Program-made: the position numbers and the translations under genes
NCBI GenBank assembly: GCA_964548275.1
Contig: CAZJQI010000027.1
Span: 1 to 59,162, forward strand
Direction: 5' to 3'
Length of the DNA: 59,162 nucleotides
Source: JAUVUV01 sp964548275
GTDB taxonomy: Bacteria; Gemmatimonadota; Glassbacteria; GWA2-58-10
Part shown: one piece after another, positions 1 through 8,025 of the stretch
How positions within the stretch are numbered: position 1 is the first letter of the stretch
Layout of the letters: every line of letters starts with the position of its first letter
Notes under the pieces: generated by a model
What the model saw: only the letters and a program-made list of their open reading frames with translations
What the model was told of the DNA's origin: nothing
Databases searched by the model: none

Positions 1-56
1 GGGCCTGTAAAGGACTTTAACCTTCAAGTGAGTGCGCCCTGCCGGGCGCACAAAAC

Positions 57-90
57 AAAAGGCAGTCAGGATTTCTCCCAACTGCCTTTG
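57..90 (-). terminator. Rho-independent terminator of the sigma-54 activator gene
   Basis: A 9-bp stem (AAAGGCAGT at 58-66 with ACTGCCTTT at 81-89) lies just past the stop of the minus-strand gene at 165. Read on the minus strand, a T-rich run follows the stem. A second GC hairpin (GCGCCC TGCC GGGCGC, about 34-49) sits further out. Confidence 0.6.
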
Positions 91-164
91 AATTATACGA
101 TTAAGATTGTTAACCAAAGAACAGCTACACTTGCCTTAAGAGCAAAATAATCAATAATCAACCA

Positions 165-1682
165 TTATTGGATGTTATCATCCGTATTAGCAGCCATATT
201 CGGTTGAAATTGTTCCTCGAATTTCTTAATCCTTCTTTTAAGAGTCGTTTCAGGCATATTTAATTTCCTCGCGGCTTTGGCGTAATTTCCACCAGTTTTC
301 AGTAGCACTTTCTGGTACGCCTCCATCTTGAGGCGGCATTTCAAATCTTCCAACTCTTCATCTGTAACCTCTCCACTTGAAATATTCTCAATAATCCCTT
401 GGCACATATCCGACAAACTCTTATTTTTATTGAAAACTTCTGTTTTGCATTCTGCAGCTACTTGGCCGGCCATTCGATAGTGCAATATTCCTTCATGAAC
501 CTTTTGTAGTGTCTCATCATATTCAAAAGAATTTGGAGACTGAACCAAATCTTCCCGATCTCCTTCTTTTATGTCGAGAAGATTCTTAGCTATTTCACCC
601 TCTCTCTCGAAACCAAATAGCTTCGCTAATTCACACAAACCTAAATGGAGTTGATCTATATCTCGTACTGGCAAGATCCGCCTTAAGCCAGGCTTTTCCC
701 AAAATTCATTTTCCAAATTTCCCATATTTATTAATGGCAATTCAAGTACAATTGAGGCCCTTACATCACTGAATCCTACCCTCTTTATAGCGTAATCTAT
801 TTCTCTATAATTAACGCCGTATTTCCATAGTCCCTCTAAAAAATCTTTCGATAAAGGAGAATAGGGAAAAGTTGAAAAGCGAAAGGGTGAGTATTCCTTG
901 GCTGTAAATAAGCAACTCATACAATAATCTTTCCCACTGCGAGATATATTTTTTGACATCCCCTGGCGGAAATCGTCGTACCATCTCATCAAAGAACCAA
1001 CATTTTCGATTTCTCTTACATTCCCGGGCCAATGGTAGGATAGAAATCCAACTATTTCAGTTAGGTTGAGTGATCGAAATAAATCGTCGAATAGTACACT
1101 GAAATAATACAAAACATCCATGCGCCTCTTATACAACGGAGGAATGTAAAACTGGAAAAAGCGAGACCAAAAATCACTCCTAAAAGCTTCCTTTGGCTTG
1201 TTAGTCGATGCTATGATTAAAATGTTTGCATGTTTGCGCTCTAAACCTCCAACTCGATAAAAATACCCATCCTCAATAAATGTCAGCAGCTTGGCCTGAT
1301 CCGGATGCGAAAGCTCCCCTATCTCCTCGATCACTACCAACCCACCATCTGCTATTTCAAAAAGCCCTTCTTTAGCCTTTCTTGCTCCAGTAAACGCACC
1401 TTGTTCGTGGCCAAATAATTCCGATAAAATAAGATTTGGCTCCAAACCAGCAATATTTATCGTTGAGACTTTTTCCTCTTTTAACGTACGCTTTTCTGAA
1501 TATATTTTTTTGAACACTTCACAAAACATTGATTTGCCAACACCCGTATCGCCAACTATCATCAGTGGTTTTGATCTGGTTGATTCATAACAATAGTTTT
1601 TCTCAATTAGACGAATGAAATTATCCATTATAGGCTTTAAGCCAGGCGTAAGTATCCAGTTGGGGCCTATCCTATTATCCAT
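165..1682 (-). CDS. Sigma-54-dependent transcriptional activator with an atypical central domain
   Basis: A 505-residue AAA+ enhancer-binding protein that should remodel sigma-54 RNA polymerase using ATP. There is no N-terminal receiver or GAF domain: the AAA+ module starts almost at once, with Walker A GDTGVGKS at 44-51, the sigma-54 contact loop GAFTGA at 95-100, a Walker B-like VVIEEIGE at 116-123 and WPGNVREIENV at 218-228. A Fis-type helix-turn-helix sits near 465-500. Between them are about 220 residues (240-460) matching no family I recognise, which may be the sensor. It lies 19 bp after the integrase on the same strand, so the two are probably co-transcribed. The target promoters are not evident in the window. 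Confidence 0.88.
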   Translation of the reverse strand: MDNRIGPNWILTPGLKPIMDNFIRLIEKNYCYESTRSKPLMIVGDTGVGKSMFCEVFKKIYSEKRTLKEEKVSTINIAGLEPNLILSELFGHEQGAFTGARKAKEGLFEIADGGLVVIEEIGELSHPDQAKLLTFIEDGYFYRVGGLERKHANILIIASTNKPKEAFRSDFWSRFFQFYIPPLYKRRMDVLYYFSVLFDDLFRSLNLTEIVGFLSYHWPGNVREIENVGSLMRWYDDFRQGMSKNISRSGKDYCMSCLFTAKEYSPFRFSTFPYSPLSKDFLEGLWKYGVNYREIDYAIKRVGFSDVRASIVLELPLINMGNLENEFWEKPGLRRILPVRDIDQLHLGLCELAKLFGFEREGEIAKNLLDIKEGDREDLVQSPNSFEYDETLQKVHEGILHYRMAGQVAAECKTEVFNKNKSLSDMCQGIIENISSGEVTDEELEDLKCRLKMEAYQKVLLKTGGNYAKAARKLNMPETTLKRRIKKFEEQFQPNMAANTDDNIQ

Positions 1683-1701
1683 CTATTGAACCTCCAGGAA
1701 A

Positions 1702-2853
1702 TCACTTGTTTTCTGCTGACTGCTTATCGCTCTTACCGGCAAGTGACAAATTGATGAGGTTTCCCGCAAGATCGGCTGCCCTTTTCAAGGTCTCATCCCT
1801 CAAGTGGGCATATCGTTGAGTCATTTGCGGACTTTTGTGTGTGAGGAGTTTCTGCAAAGTGTACATGTCCACTTGACCGCTTGAAGCAAGCATGGATGCG
1901 TAGACATGCCGCAGTCCGTGAAGAGCCCTAAAATCTTTTGGAAGCCCTGCATGTTCCTTGATCCGGTTGACCTGCTTCTTAATATCTGTTCTTTGCTTTC
2001 CACCTCGCCCGGGAAAAATAAATGGGCTGTCAATTCTAGGATGATTTTCCAGTAAAGCTCGGACAGCACTATTCAAGGGTATCTTTTGATCAATACCTCC
2101 TTTGGGGCCACGAATCAAGATAAATCCCCGGTCAAAATCGATATCTTCCCACTTCAGGCGAAACAGTTCTCCCCTCCGCATACCGGTAAACAGAGCCATC
2201 TTCATTAAGTTAGCCGCCTGGGTATTAGAATCCTGGTCAATAGCTTCTATAAGGCGAGTTAATTGCTCGGGATTAAGATCTTCCATTTTGATATTGTTAA
2301 CACGCGGTATTTCGATTTTAAACTTGATGGCCTCACATAGAGATTTTTTAGCACCAAAATTGATTATTCGCTGAAGCAGCATCAATATGTGCTTGACAGT
2401 CTGCGGCTTTTTTTGCTTTAAAAGATTGATTCGCAGCCGGTCAACGTCAAGTTGGACAAGTTCGCATGGCTCCTTGTGGCCGAACTGTTCCCGCAAGTAG
2501 TTTTTATAGCGGCCCGAATCAGTCCTGATACTTTTAGAATCCGGTTTCTGGCTTTCATACTCTGCCCAGAGACGATCAATAGTCCATTTGGCCTCTTTCT
2601 TTTTCCTCCGCTCCGCTTCACGAAGAGCCTTGTTTGATAACTGGGTGCCATCAATCCTCTGAGAACGTAGGCTAGCTGCCCGGGATGGAGTCATGTCATC
2701 TTGAAACTGACGGCCTGCCTTTTCTTCAATCAGTTTTCCATTTTTACGATAAATGATATAATAAATCCGCTCCGGTTTGCCGTTCGCCACAGAGGTTCCT
2801 TCAACGAAATACACTCCTGGATATTTAGTCTTTTGACGTTTTTGCTTTGGCAT
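1702..2853 (-). CDS. Tyrosine recombinase (phage/island integrase)
   Basis: A site-specific recombinase of about 383 residues with the expected catalytic positions: Arg in GMRRGELF, a Lys near GGIDQKIP, HGLRH, and LTHKSPQMTQRYAHL with the Tyr nucleophile. The N-terminus (PGVYFVEG...YYIIYRKNGK) is the arm-binding fold typical of tRNA-targeting island integrases, and I see no integron-integrase insertion. I chose the ATG at 2853, which has GGAGAAG about 6 nt upstream, over an in-frame TTG at 2880. The gene points away from the tRNA-Asp remnant at 3018-3071, the usual arrangement of int beside its attachment site. The element therefore most likely extends leftward out of the window. Confidence 0.92.
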   Translation of the reverse strand: MPKQKRQKTKYPGVYFVEGTSVANGKPERIYYIIYRKNGKLIEEKAGRQFQDDMTPSRAASLRSQRIDGTQLSNKALREAERRKKKEAKWTIDRLWAEYESQKPDSKSIRTDSGRYKNYLREQFGHKEPCELVQLDVDRLRINLLKQKKPQTVKHILMLLQRIINFGAKKSLCEAIKFKIEIPRVNNIKMEDLNPEQLTRLIEAIDQDSNTQAANLMKMALFTGMRRGELFRLKWEDIDFDRGFILIRGPKGGIDQKIPLNSAVRALLENHPRIDSPFIFPGRGGKQRTDIKKQVNRIKEHAGLPKDFRALHGLRHVYASMLASSGQVDMYTLQKLLTHKSPQMTQRYAHLRDETLKRAADLAGNLINLSLAGKSDKQSAENK

Positions 2854-3017
2854 GAACCGCTTCTCCGAATAAGATGCCAATAGTAGTCCCCAACACTATC
2901 CCCAACACACTTTTAATATATTATGGTGAATAGAGGGAAGTCAAGGGAAACTCAAACTTCCTGTATATCTTTTAGTTAGGCGATTAGAGGGAAGATAGGT
3001 AAGGTGCGGTATAAGTA

Positions 3018-3071
3018 TCCCTCCGGCCTGTCAAGCCGGAGGGCGCGATTTCAAGTCTCCTCGGGCCGCCA
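3018..3071 (+). other. Degenerate 3' half of tRNA-Asp (GTC): probable attachment-site end of the integrative element
   Basis: The anticodon arm CCGGC-CTGTCAA-GCCGG carries a GTC anticodon. It is followed by a T-loop-like TTCAAGT, a GGGCC acceptor strand and CCA. No D-arm or 5' acceptor strand can be found upstream and the T-stem is poorly paired, so this is a remnant and not a working tRNA. It lies 165 bp from the integrase start. The tail GGGCC(C)GCCA-T6-AAACGTTTAAAA recurs at 7894 and 10622. Confidence 0.65.
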
Positions 3072-3101
3072 TTTTTTTAAGCGTTTAAAATAATAGCGTC
3101 C

Positions 3102-3162
3102 TGACCTACCCTGATCATTGCATTCTCGCATTATTAGTGGTATAAATTATTTGGGCAGGCCA
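3102..3162. repeat. Intergenic palindrome E1
   Basis: 61 bp from TGACCTACCC to GGGCAGGCCA, with the conserved inner right arm ATTAGTGGTA. It has the same length and layout as E9 (10715-10775) and sits just upstream of the first array gene. Confidence 0.75.
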
Positions 3163-3196
3163 CATGATCCAAATAACTAATCGTAAGGAGGCTATC

Positions 3197-3703
3197 ATGC
3201 GGTATCTTGTTTTATTCATCAGTGGCGTTTTACTTTTGATCGCCAGTGTGTTGAGTGCTCAGGAAAGTACAGTCAATTTTTCCGGTGAGTGGGTTCTTAA
3301 CGAGGATAAAAGTGATCTGGGAGGTAGCCCCAGCGGCAGAAGAAGTATGATTGCTTCTAAAATGGTTTTGGAGCAAAAGGACGACAAATTTGTTGTCGAA
3401 GCTTTTCGGACAAATCGGGACGGGGAAGAAGTGTCAACCGTGTTTACTTATACATTGGATGGCAAAGAGTGTAAAAATGAGAGCGAGTATCGAACGAGCG
3501 TATCCGTTGCAGAATGGTCAGAGGATGGTAAAACGCTCACAATCTCTTCCACAATTACTTTTTCCAGAAGCGGTCGAGAGTTCACCATGGAATCCACTGA
3601 AATATGGTCACTGGACAAGGACGCACTCAGCGTCGAAACAACGCGTTCGACATCCAGGGGCGAGAGAACAAGCAAGGGAGTATATGATAAATCGGAGAAG
3701 TAG
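3197..3703 (+). CDS. Secreted lipocalin-like small protein, function unknown
   Basis: A 168-residue protein with a clear Sec signal peptide (hydrophobic 4-18, likely cleavage after LSA at about 21). The mature part begins FSGEWVLNEDKSDLGG and alternates beta-strand-like stretches, resembling the widespread exported proteins that start 'SGxWxLDxxKS'. No catalytic motif is visible. The start is the ATG at 3197, because AAGGAGG at 3185-3191 precedes it; the upstream in-frame ATG at 3164 has no ribosome site and abuts palindrome E1. It is the first gene of the palindrome-separated array and stands alone between E1 and E2. Confidence 0.75.
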   Translation: MRYLVLFISGVLLLIASVLSAQESTVNFSGEWVLNEDKSDLGGSPSGRRSMIASKMVLEQKDDKFVVEAFRTNRDGEEVSTVFTYTLDGKECKNESEYRTSVSVAEWSEDGKTLTISSTITFSRSGREFTMESTEIWSLDKDALSVETTRSTSRGERTSKGVYDKSEK

Positions 3704-3725
3704 AATTTGCTAAAAATAGGTGTGG

Positions 3726-3802
3726 TGACCTACCCTCCCCACCACCCCCCCGAAAACGGGTCTGACATTCTCTCACAATTAGTGGTACCGTTTTTTGGGG
3801 GG
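3726..3802. repeat. Intergenic palindrome E2
   Basis: The left arm TGACCTACCC then CCCCCCCGAAAACGGGTC pairs with the right arm ATTAGTGGTACCGTTTTTTGG. The distal GCAGGTCA of the right arm is missing here. About 190 bp with no other visible feature separates it from the next gene. Confidence 0.75.
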
Positions 3803-3991
3803 AACGCACAAAGGACGGTTTTAAGGCAGAAATTGATAAATACTCCGGGGCAGATATTTCCGTTACAATACCTGAATACAAATTGATGTTCTGAACAAAT
3901 ATTCCACAATAACTCCGCAGTTTGTCTTTCCGGTCATTTATTTTGCACCATCCTGCGGCATCTCTCTACCCTACTTCCCTGGGGGGACAAA

Positions 3992-4816
3992 ATGGACACG
4001 ACTCTCCTTGCAAAATTCTTTCACTTCACCTTGATCATTTCTACTACCGTGTTTATGGCTGCCTGCGGGGAGAAAATTACACCCACTGCGCCGGAAAGCA
4101 GTGAGGAATATCTTCCGGAAGCTCCACCGGGCAAGGAATGGAAGCTTGTCTGGAGCGATGAGTTCAACGGAGATAGCCTCGACTGGTCGATCTGGGAGAC
4201 ACCCGTTGGCCCCAGGCGGGATGGCTATTGGGTGAAAGAAGACAGCTACCTCGATGGTAATGGGAATTTGATAATTCGAACAAAAAAAGACGGTGACCGG
4301 TATACTTCCGGAGCAATAAGAACGCTTGGCAAATTTGAGCAGAAGTTTGGCTATTGGGTAGCTCGATGTAGGTTTCCTACACAAGAAGGACACTGGCCGG
4401 CTTTTTGGCTTTTCTGCCATCCTGAAACTGACACTCCAGGATACTATGGTGGATATGGCCCGGAAATAGATATTATGGAATACGCCTGGCCGGGAGAAGA
4501 TAGAATCCAGCATGCGTTACACTGGGACGACTATGGAAAGAACCGCAGTAGTGCGGTAAAGAAGTTTATAATGCCCGGTTTGAGAAAAGGGTTTCACACC
4601 TTTGGTCTCTACTGGAAACCTTATGAATTCATTTTTAATGTTGACGGTAAAGAAACATGGCGTATTAAGGAAGAAGGTTTTTCGCAGGTACCCGCTTATG
4701 TTAAACTTACCGAAGAGATAGGAAATTGGGCAGGCGATATCAAAAACGCAGAACTTCCTGATTACTTTTATGTTGATTATGTAAGGGTTTATGATATGGT
4801 GGACAAAAAAGAATAA
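3992..4816 (+). CDS. Glycoside hydrolase family 16 lipoprotein (beta-glucanase type)
   Basis: A 274-residue lipoprotein. The signal peptide ends in the lipobox FMAAC (Cys25), followed by a Ser/Pro/Glu-rich linker. The GH16 jelly-roll begins near KLVWSDEFNG (51-60). The GH16 signature EIDIME gives nucleophile Glu158, Asp160 and acid/base Glu163, so it should cleave beta-1,3/1,4-linked glucans or a related polysaccharide at the cell surface. Aromatic residues around GHWPAFWLF fit the substrate cleft. A G-rich ribosome site (TGGGGGGA) precedes the ATG. It is a single-gene unit between palindromes E2 and E3. The substrate cannot be told from sequence alone. Confidence 0.9.
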   Translation: MDTTLLAKFFHFTLIISTTVFMAACGEKITPTAPESSEEYLPEAPPGKEWKLVWSDEFNGDSLDWSIWETPVGPRRDGYWVKEDSYLDGNGNLIIRTKKDGDRYTSGAIRTLGKFEQKFGYWVARCRFPTQEGHWPAFWLFCHPETDTPGYYGGYGPEIDIMEYAWPGEDRIQHALHWDDYGKNRSSAVKKFIMPGLRKGFHTFGLYWKPYEFIFNVDGKETWRIKEEGFSQVPAYVKLTEEIGNWAGDIKNAELPDYFYVDYVRVYDMVDKKE

Positions 4817-4861
4817 TGTAAAACCGTCTAAAGAGCAGGAAACAGGGACGGAATGTCTATA

Positions 4862-4886
4862 TGACCTGCCTCCCGAAAACGAGTCC
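4862..4886. repeat. Intergenic palindrome E3 (left arm only)
   Basis: TGACCTGCC followed by TCCCGAAAACGAGTCC. The matching right arm is absent and the next gene starts 8 bp later. The arm is also open to translation from an ATG at 4861, which creates a spurious N-terminal extension of that gene. Confidence 0.7.
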
Positions 4887-4893
4887 AGTTATA

Positions 4894-5532
4894 ATGGTGG
4901 ATAAAAAGAAAAGCCAAAATATAATTCACACCAGCAGCAAACTAAGATTTTCCATATCTATTCCTTCAAATTGGAAAGTGAACTCCGATTGTTTAGTTTC
5001 AGATCAAAATAATATAACGGTTGAGAATTTGTATAAGACCCTCGTTGAAGATACTGGAATTTCTGGAATTAGTTTCCAAGAGTTTAAAAAACGATATAAA
5101 GAAGAACTAAAAAAGGAATTGGATAGGGAGAATATTGAGGCAGAAGCAATTTTTACCGAAGAAGGACACTTTGAAGCTTCGCCCACTGATGATAGCGATT
5201 ATCCTTCTGTCGAGGTTATCAAGCTGAATCTCTATCGATCTATACCCCCAATTGAATTATATCAAATCGATAAACCGGGTTCCGAGGAAGTGCCCTGGGG
5301 GAATCGTCCCTCAGCAGGAATAACTGTGGATGGCCTGAAAGGAGTGAAATTTTTTTACATACATGACACAGGAAAAACAAGATACTTGGAGGAAATGACC
5401 AAATTTTTCAGAGTTTATCTGACGGATGGGGAAATAGGGTGGATCATTTATTGTTCGTGTGCAGCTAAGGTTTTTCCAAATTACAAAAGTAAATTTACAA
5501 ACATTATTAAAAGCTTCAAAAGGTTAAACTAA
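4894..5532 (+). CDS. PsbP/DUF1795-like protein, function unknown
   Basis: A 212-residue protein. The segment LRFSISIPSNWKVNSD near the start and the C-terminal FTNIIKSFKRL resemble the PsbP/Mog1-like fold found in many small bacterial proteins, where a 'fsi.iP.nW' strand opens the domain and 'ii.sfk' closes it. A charged helical stretch follows (about 70-100), and no signal peptide is visible. I start at the ATG at 4894 because the longer frame from 4861 is encoded by palindrome E3; neither start has a convincing ribosome site. It is AT-rich compared with the core genes, consistent with transfer. The family assignment is tentative. Confidence 0.6.
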   Translation: MVDKKKSQNIIHTSSKLRFSISIPSNWKVNSDCLVSDQNNITVENLYKTLVEDTGISGISFQEFKKRYKEELKKELDRENIEAEAIFTEEGHFEASPTDDSDYPSVEVIKLNLYRSIPPIELYQIDKPGSEEVPWGNRPSAGITVDGLKGVKFFYIHDTGKTRYLEEMTKFFRVYLTDGEIGWIIYCSCAAKVFPNYKSKFTNIIKSFKRLN

Positions 5533-5568
5533 AAAGGGCAGGGTGTAAATCGGTTTTAAACCTGAATA

Positions 5569-5640
5569 GTGCCCCCCCGAAAACGAGTCCACAAATATCA
5601 TTTTGTCATAATTAGTGGTGCCGTTTTTGGGAGCAGGTCA
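5569..5640. repeat. Intergenic palindrome E4
   Basis: The left arm GTGCCCCCCCGAAAACGAG and the right arm at 5611-5640 (ATTAGTGGTGCCG...GCAGGTCA) are separated by about 20 bp. The inner C-run/AAAACG and CGTTTTTGGG pair. Confidence 0.8.
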
Positions 5641-5692
5641 AATGTGCTTGTAATTGAGTAGCATCAAGGATTCCAGACTTTGGAGGAATATA

Positions 5693-6397
5693 TTGAAAAA
5701 TCAGTATTTTGGGGACATTAATGATTATTACAAGTACGGACTAATCCGCAAACTGACCGACGGTGGTAAAATAAGGACTGCTATTTGTTGGATGTTGACT
5801 CCGGACGACTCTGGTAACGAGGGAAGACGTACAGACTACTTAAACCAACCAAAGAAGTGGCGCCATTTTGATCCTGAATTGTACGACCATCTTGTCGTCA
5901 GTAGAGGCATCCGTAACATCCGGGCCATCGAATCAGAAAGAATCCTTATAAACTGTAGTTTCTACTCAGATATTCTCAATGGTAACTCTAAAAAACGATG
6001 CCTGTACTTCGAAGCGTTCTCAAGGATCTCTTCTGGAAGTGACTTGGTCTTCTTTGATCCTGATAGAGGGCTCGAAGTAAAATCAATTCCATATGGTCGA
6101 AAAAGCTCATCTATGTACTTGTATTGGAGAGAAGTGGTAAGATTCTTTACTGCTGGCTACTCGTTGTTGATTTATCAGCACTTTCCTCGAGTGCCGCGAG
6201 ATCAATTTATTCTAAAAACTATAAAAGAACTGACAAACCATACATGCTTCTCGACAATTTATTCGTTTTGCACCTCGAACGTAGTTTTTCTACTTGTAAC
6301 GCAGGACGGTTATCGGGAATTTTTTCGGAATACTGCACAAGCAATGGCCAAGGTGTGGGGTGATCGAATCAAAATAAAAAAGCATGAGATCGACTAA
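5693..6397 (+). CDS. Hypothetical protein of the NQYFGDINDYYKYG family
   Basis: A 234-residue soluble protein that opens NQYFGDINDYYKYGLIR, an N-terminus I associate with uncharacterised proteins in accessory regions of many bacteria. Other features are a SDLVFFDPDRGLEVKS stretch (about residues 110-125), reminiscent of an acidic active-site strand, and a C-terminal SNVVFLLVTQDGYREFF. I chose the TTG at 5693 because GGAGG at 5682-5686 is correctly spaced; the TTG at 5654 has no ribosome site. It is a lone gene between E4 and E5. The neighbouring nuclease-like unit makes a defence or nucleic-acid role conceivable, but nothing in the sequence proves one. Confidence 0.65.
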   Translation: MKNQYFGDINDYYKYGLIRKLTDGGKIRTAICWMLTPDDSGNEGRRTDYLNQPKKWRHFDPELYDHLVVSRGIRNIRAIESERILINCSFYSDILNGNSKKRCLYFEAFSRISSGSDLVFFDPDRGLEVKSIPYGRKSSSMYLYWREVVRFFTAGYSLLIYQHFPRVPRDQFILKTIKELTNHTCFSTIYSFCTSNVVFLLVTQDGYREFFRNTAQAMAKVWGDRIKIKKHEID

Positions 6398-6408
6398 TAA
6401 CTATGAGG

Positions 6409-6462
6409 AAGGAGGTGACAATGGGTGATGGCATTGAGCTCCTTCCGAAAACGAGTCCATAA
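6409..6462 (+). other. Ribosome site and start codon running into a palindrome arm (13-codon reading frame)
   Basis: A perfect anti-16S match, AAGGAGGTGA (6409-6418), precedes an ATG at 6421. After five codons (MGDGI) and two junction codons the frame enters the left arm CCGAAAACGAGTCC, read as PKTSP, and stops at 6462. It looks like the head of a gene cut off at the arm and not like a functional peptide gene. Confidence 0.45.
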
Positions 6463-6652
6463 ATATCAAATGAGAAAGTTGATGTAAGATTAAATATTAA
6501 AGACAAGAAGGAAGGCCATCCTAGAACATACCTGAGAAGCGGCGAGATTTTGGGTATCTGACACGATCTTGGTTGAGGTGGGGTGATATACCACCACTTG
6601 AAAGATCGGGCGAAGTAGATGGGTTAGTGGTTGAGATATTGGGGGCAGATCA
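6441..6652. repeat. Intergenic palindrome E5 (arms separated)
   Basis: The left arm CCTTCCGAAAACGAGTCC (6441-6458) and a degenerate right arm TTAGTGGTTGAGATATTGGG...CAGATCA (6624-6652) are separated by about 165 bp in which I see no gene. The gap from 6398 to 6743 holds nothing else recognisable. Confidence 0.5.
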
Positions 6653-6743
6653 CTGGTCGAAGTGAAAAGGTGTCTTATAGCGCAATCTTACGACCTAAAG
6701 TTGTTACAAAAAATCTATATACACCATGGTTTACTGAAAGAAC

Positions 6744-7193
6744 ATGGATAAGCCATTCCAGCGCAAAGGCTCATTGAGCAATACTGCCGTCGGGAAGGAT
6801 TTCGAGAGCAAAGCTCAGGCTTTCTTTGCCGATCAAGGAGTGAACCTCCGCGCCAATGTTTCCATCCCAATCGGCATCAATGGGACCAAACTGCACAGCT
6901 TTGACCTATGTAGCCCAGAAATAAAAGTCCTCGTGGAATGCAAATCCCACAAATGGACTGAAGGAGTAAATGTTCCAAGCGCGAAGATGACGACATGGAA
7001 CCAAGCAATGTATTTTTTCCATGCAGCACCAACCGGATACAGGAAGATTCTCTTCGTGCTTCGAGACTATAGCCAGAAGAAACAGGAAACACTGGCGGAG
7101 TACTACATCCGAACTTACGCACACCTGATTCCTACAGATGTGGAGATCTGGGAATTCAACGAGATCCAGAAGAAGGCAGTGAGAATAAAGTGA
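6744..7193 (+). CDS. PD-(D/E)XK-like nuclease domain protein
   Basis: A 149-residue single-domain protein. Residues 15-35 form a helix (GKDFESKAQAFFADQGVN), followed by the restriction-endonuclease-like core: Asp54 in HSFDL, then VLVECKSHKW with Glu65 and Lys67, i.e. D-x10-E-x-K. The segment continues with helices and a strand (KILFVLRD) as in Mrr/REase-type folds. It probably binds or cuts nucleic acid, with two metal ions at the D/E/K triad. It has no partner gene: it stands alone between E5 and E6, so it could be an orphan defence or repair nuclease. The ribosome site is weak (GAAAGAAC). Confidence 0.7.
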   Translation: MDKPFQRKGSLSNTAVGKDFESKAQAFFADQGVNLRANVSIPIGINGTKLHSFDLCSPEIKVLVECKSHKWTEGVNVPSAKMTTWNQAMYFFHAAPTGYRKILFVLRDYSQKKQETLAEYYIRTYAHLIPTDVEIWEFNEIQKKAVRIK

Positions 7194-7198
7194 ACAGC

Positions 7199-7245
7199 TG
7201 ACCTGCCCCTCGAAAACGAGTCCGGAACTTATCAGGGGAAGGTCA
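7199..7245. repeat. Intergenic palindrome E6 (compact)
   Basis: 47 bp. TGACCTGCCCCT at the left pairs with AGGGGAAGGTCA at the right (11 of 12). The inner CGAAAACGAGTCC is retained. It is the tightest hairpin of the set, 6 bp after a stop codon. Confidence 0.8.
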
Positions 7246-7279
7246 CATCAATTATGATATTAAAATGGAGGACATTTAC

Positions 7280-7702
7280 ATGAAATACGTGTTTGATACT
7301 TCAAATACTAAACGCTACAAGTTTCCCACCCATATCAACGACTTAGTAATGGACCGTGCCGAGGCAACCACCTCGGAAGTATTTATTGTTGTTTTGGAGC
7401 CCGGACAGGCTCCACCGCTACATAAGCATGAGGACACAGAGCAAATTTTTTATGTGTTTGAGGGTAAAGGAACACTGACTATAGGCAAAGATAAACAGGA
7501 ATATCCGGTCAAGCCTGGCGATCTGGTTCGTGTTCCCCCATCGACTTTCCACACCATTAAAGCCGAAAGCGAAAATCCATTGCGGTATCTTGCAGTGGAT
7601 TGCTTTACCCCCGGTCGCTTAGTGGATGAACCAACATGGGATGACCATGTAAAGGCTATATGTCGAGAAATGGACTGGGATTATAATCAAGTTGCGAAAT
7701 AA
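7280..7702 (+). CDS. Single-domain cupin protein
   Basis: A 140-residue small beta-barrel protein. Motif 1 (about 45-64) is PPLHKHEDTEQIFYVFEGKG with His48, His50 and Glu54; motif 2 (about 79-93) is PGDLVRVPPSTFHT with His91. Together these form a mononuclear metal site. Such stand-alone cupins act on sugars, small acids or as sensors; the substrate here is unknown. I chose the ATG at 7280 because TGGAGGA at 7266-7272 lies 8 nt upstream; an ATG at 7265 overlaps that ribosome site. It lies alone between E6 and E7. Confidence 0.85.
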   Translation: MKYVFDTSNTKRYKFPTHINDLVMDRAEATTSEVFIVVLEPGQAPPLHKHEDTEQIFYVFEGKGTLTIGKDKQEYPVKPGDLVRVPPSTFHTIKAESENPLRYLAVDCFTPGRLVDEPTWDDHVKAICREMDWDYNQVAK

Positions 7703-7755
7703 GAGGCAGAATATCGTAACGGGATTACACTTGGAATCATATTTGATGGTTTTTT

Positions 7756-7850
7756 TGACCTACACCCCAATAACGGTACTACTAAATATTTGAATATTAA
7801 GGTGTTTGATCCGCTGCCGATAATAAAATGTCAGATATTTGATCGAATAT
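7756..7850. repeat. Intergenic palindrome E7 (inverted left arm plus AT-rich core)
   Basis: TGACCTACACCCCAATAACG then GTACTACTAAAT is the reverse complement of the usual right arm. The AT-rich core that follows (AATATTTGAATATTAAGGTG ... TCAGATATTTGA) is shared with E10 at about 12590-12650. No closing GCAGGTCA is seen. Confidence 0.65.
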
Positions 7851-7939
7851 TTCCTGCACCAAATTTTCGCAATAACTTTTAAATAGTCCGGTTGGGCCCG
7901 CCATTTTTTCAAACGTTTAAAAGAATCACGACTGGTTCA
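7846..7939. repeat. 94-bp direct repeat with a tRNA-Asp 3' tail, copy 1
   Basis: It begins AATATTTCCTGCAC, contains the tRNA-Asp end GGGCCCGCCA (7894-7903), a T-run, AAACGTTTAAAA and ATCACGACTGGTTCA. The second copy is at 10572-10666, and the two flank the hydrolase gene at 8026. The gap 7703-8025 holds only this and E7. Confidence 0.7.
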
Positions 7940-8025
7940 GGTTGGGGCTTTGAAGCCGCCATTTGTCAGTCTGGCTTGATAATCTTCCGCGTGCACGTAA
8001 GCAGGCGGGGGTCATAGAATTTGAT

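Noticed and set aside
1702..3162. Integrase divergent from a palindrome-separated gene array, as in an integron
   Set aside because: The integrase lacks the integron-integrase insertion and sits beside a tRNA-Asp 3' remnant. The palindrome arms lack the GTTRRRY core, so I do not call this a classical integron.
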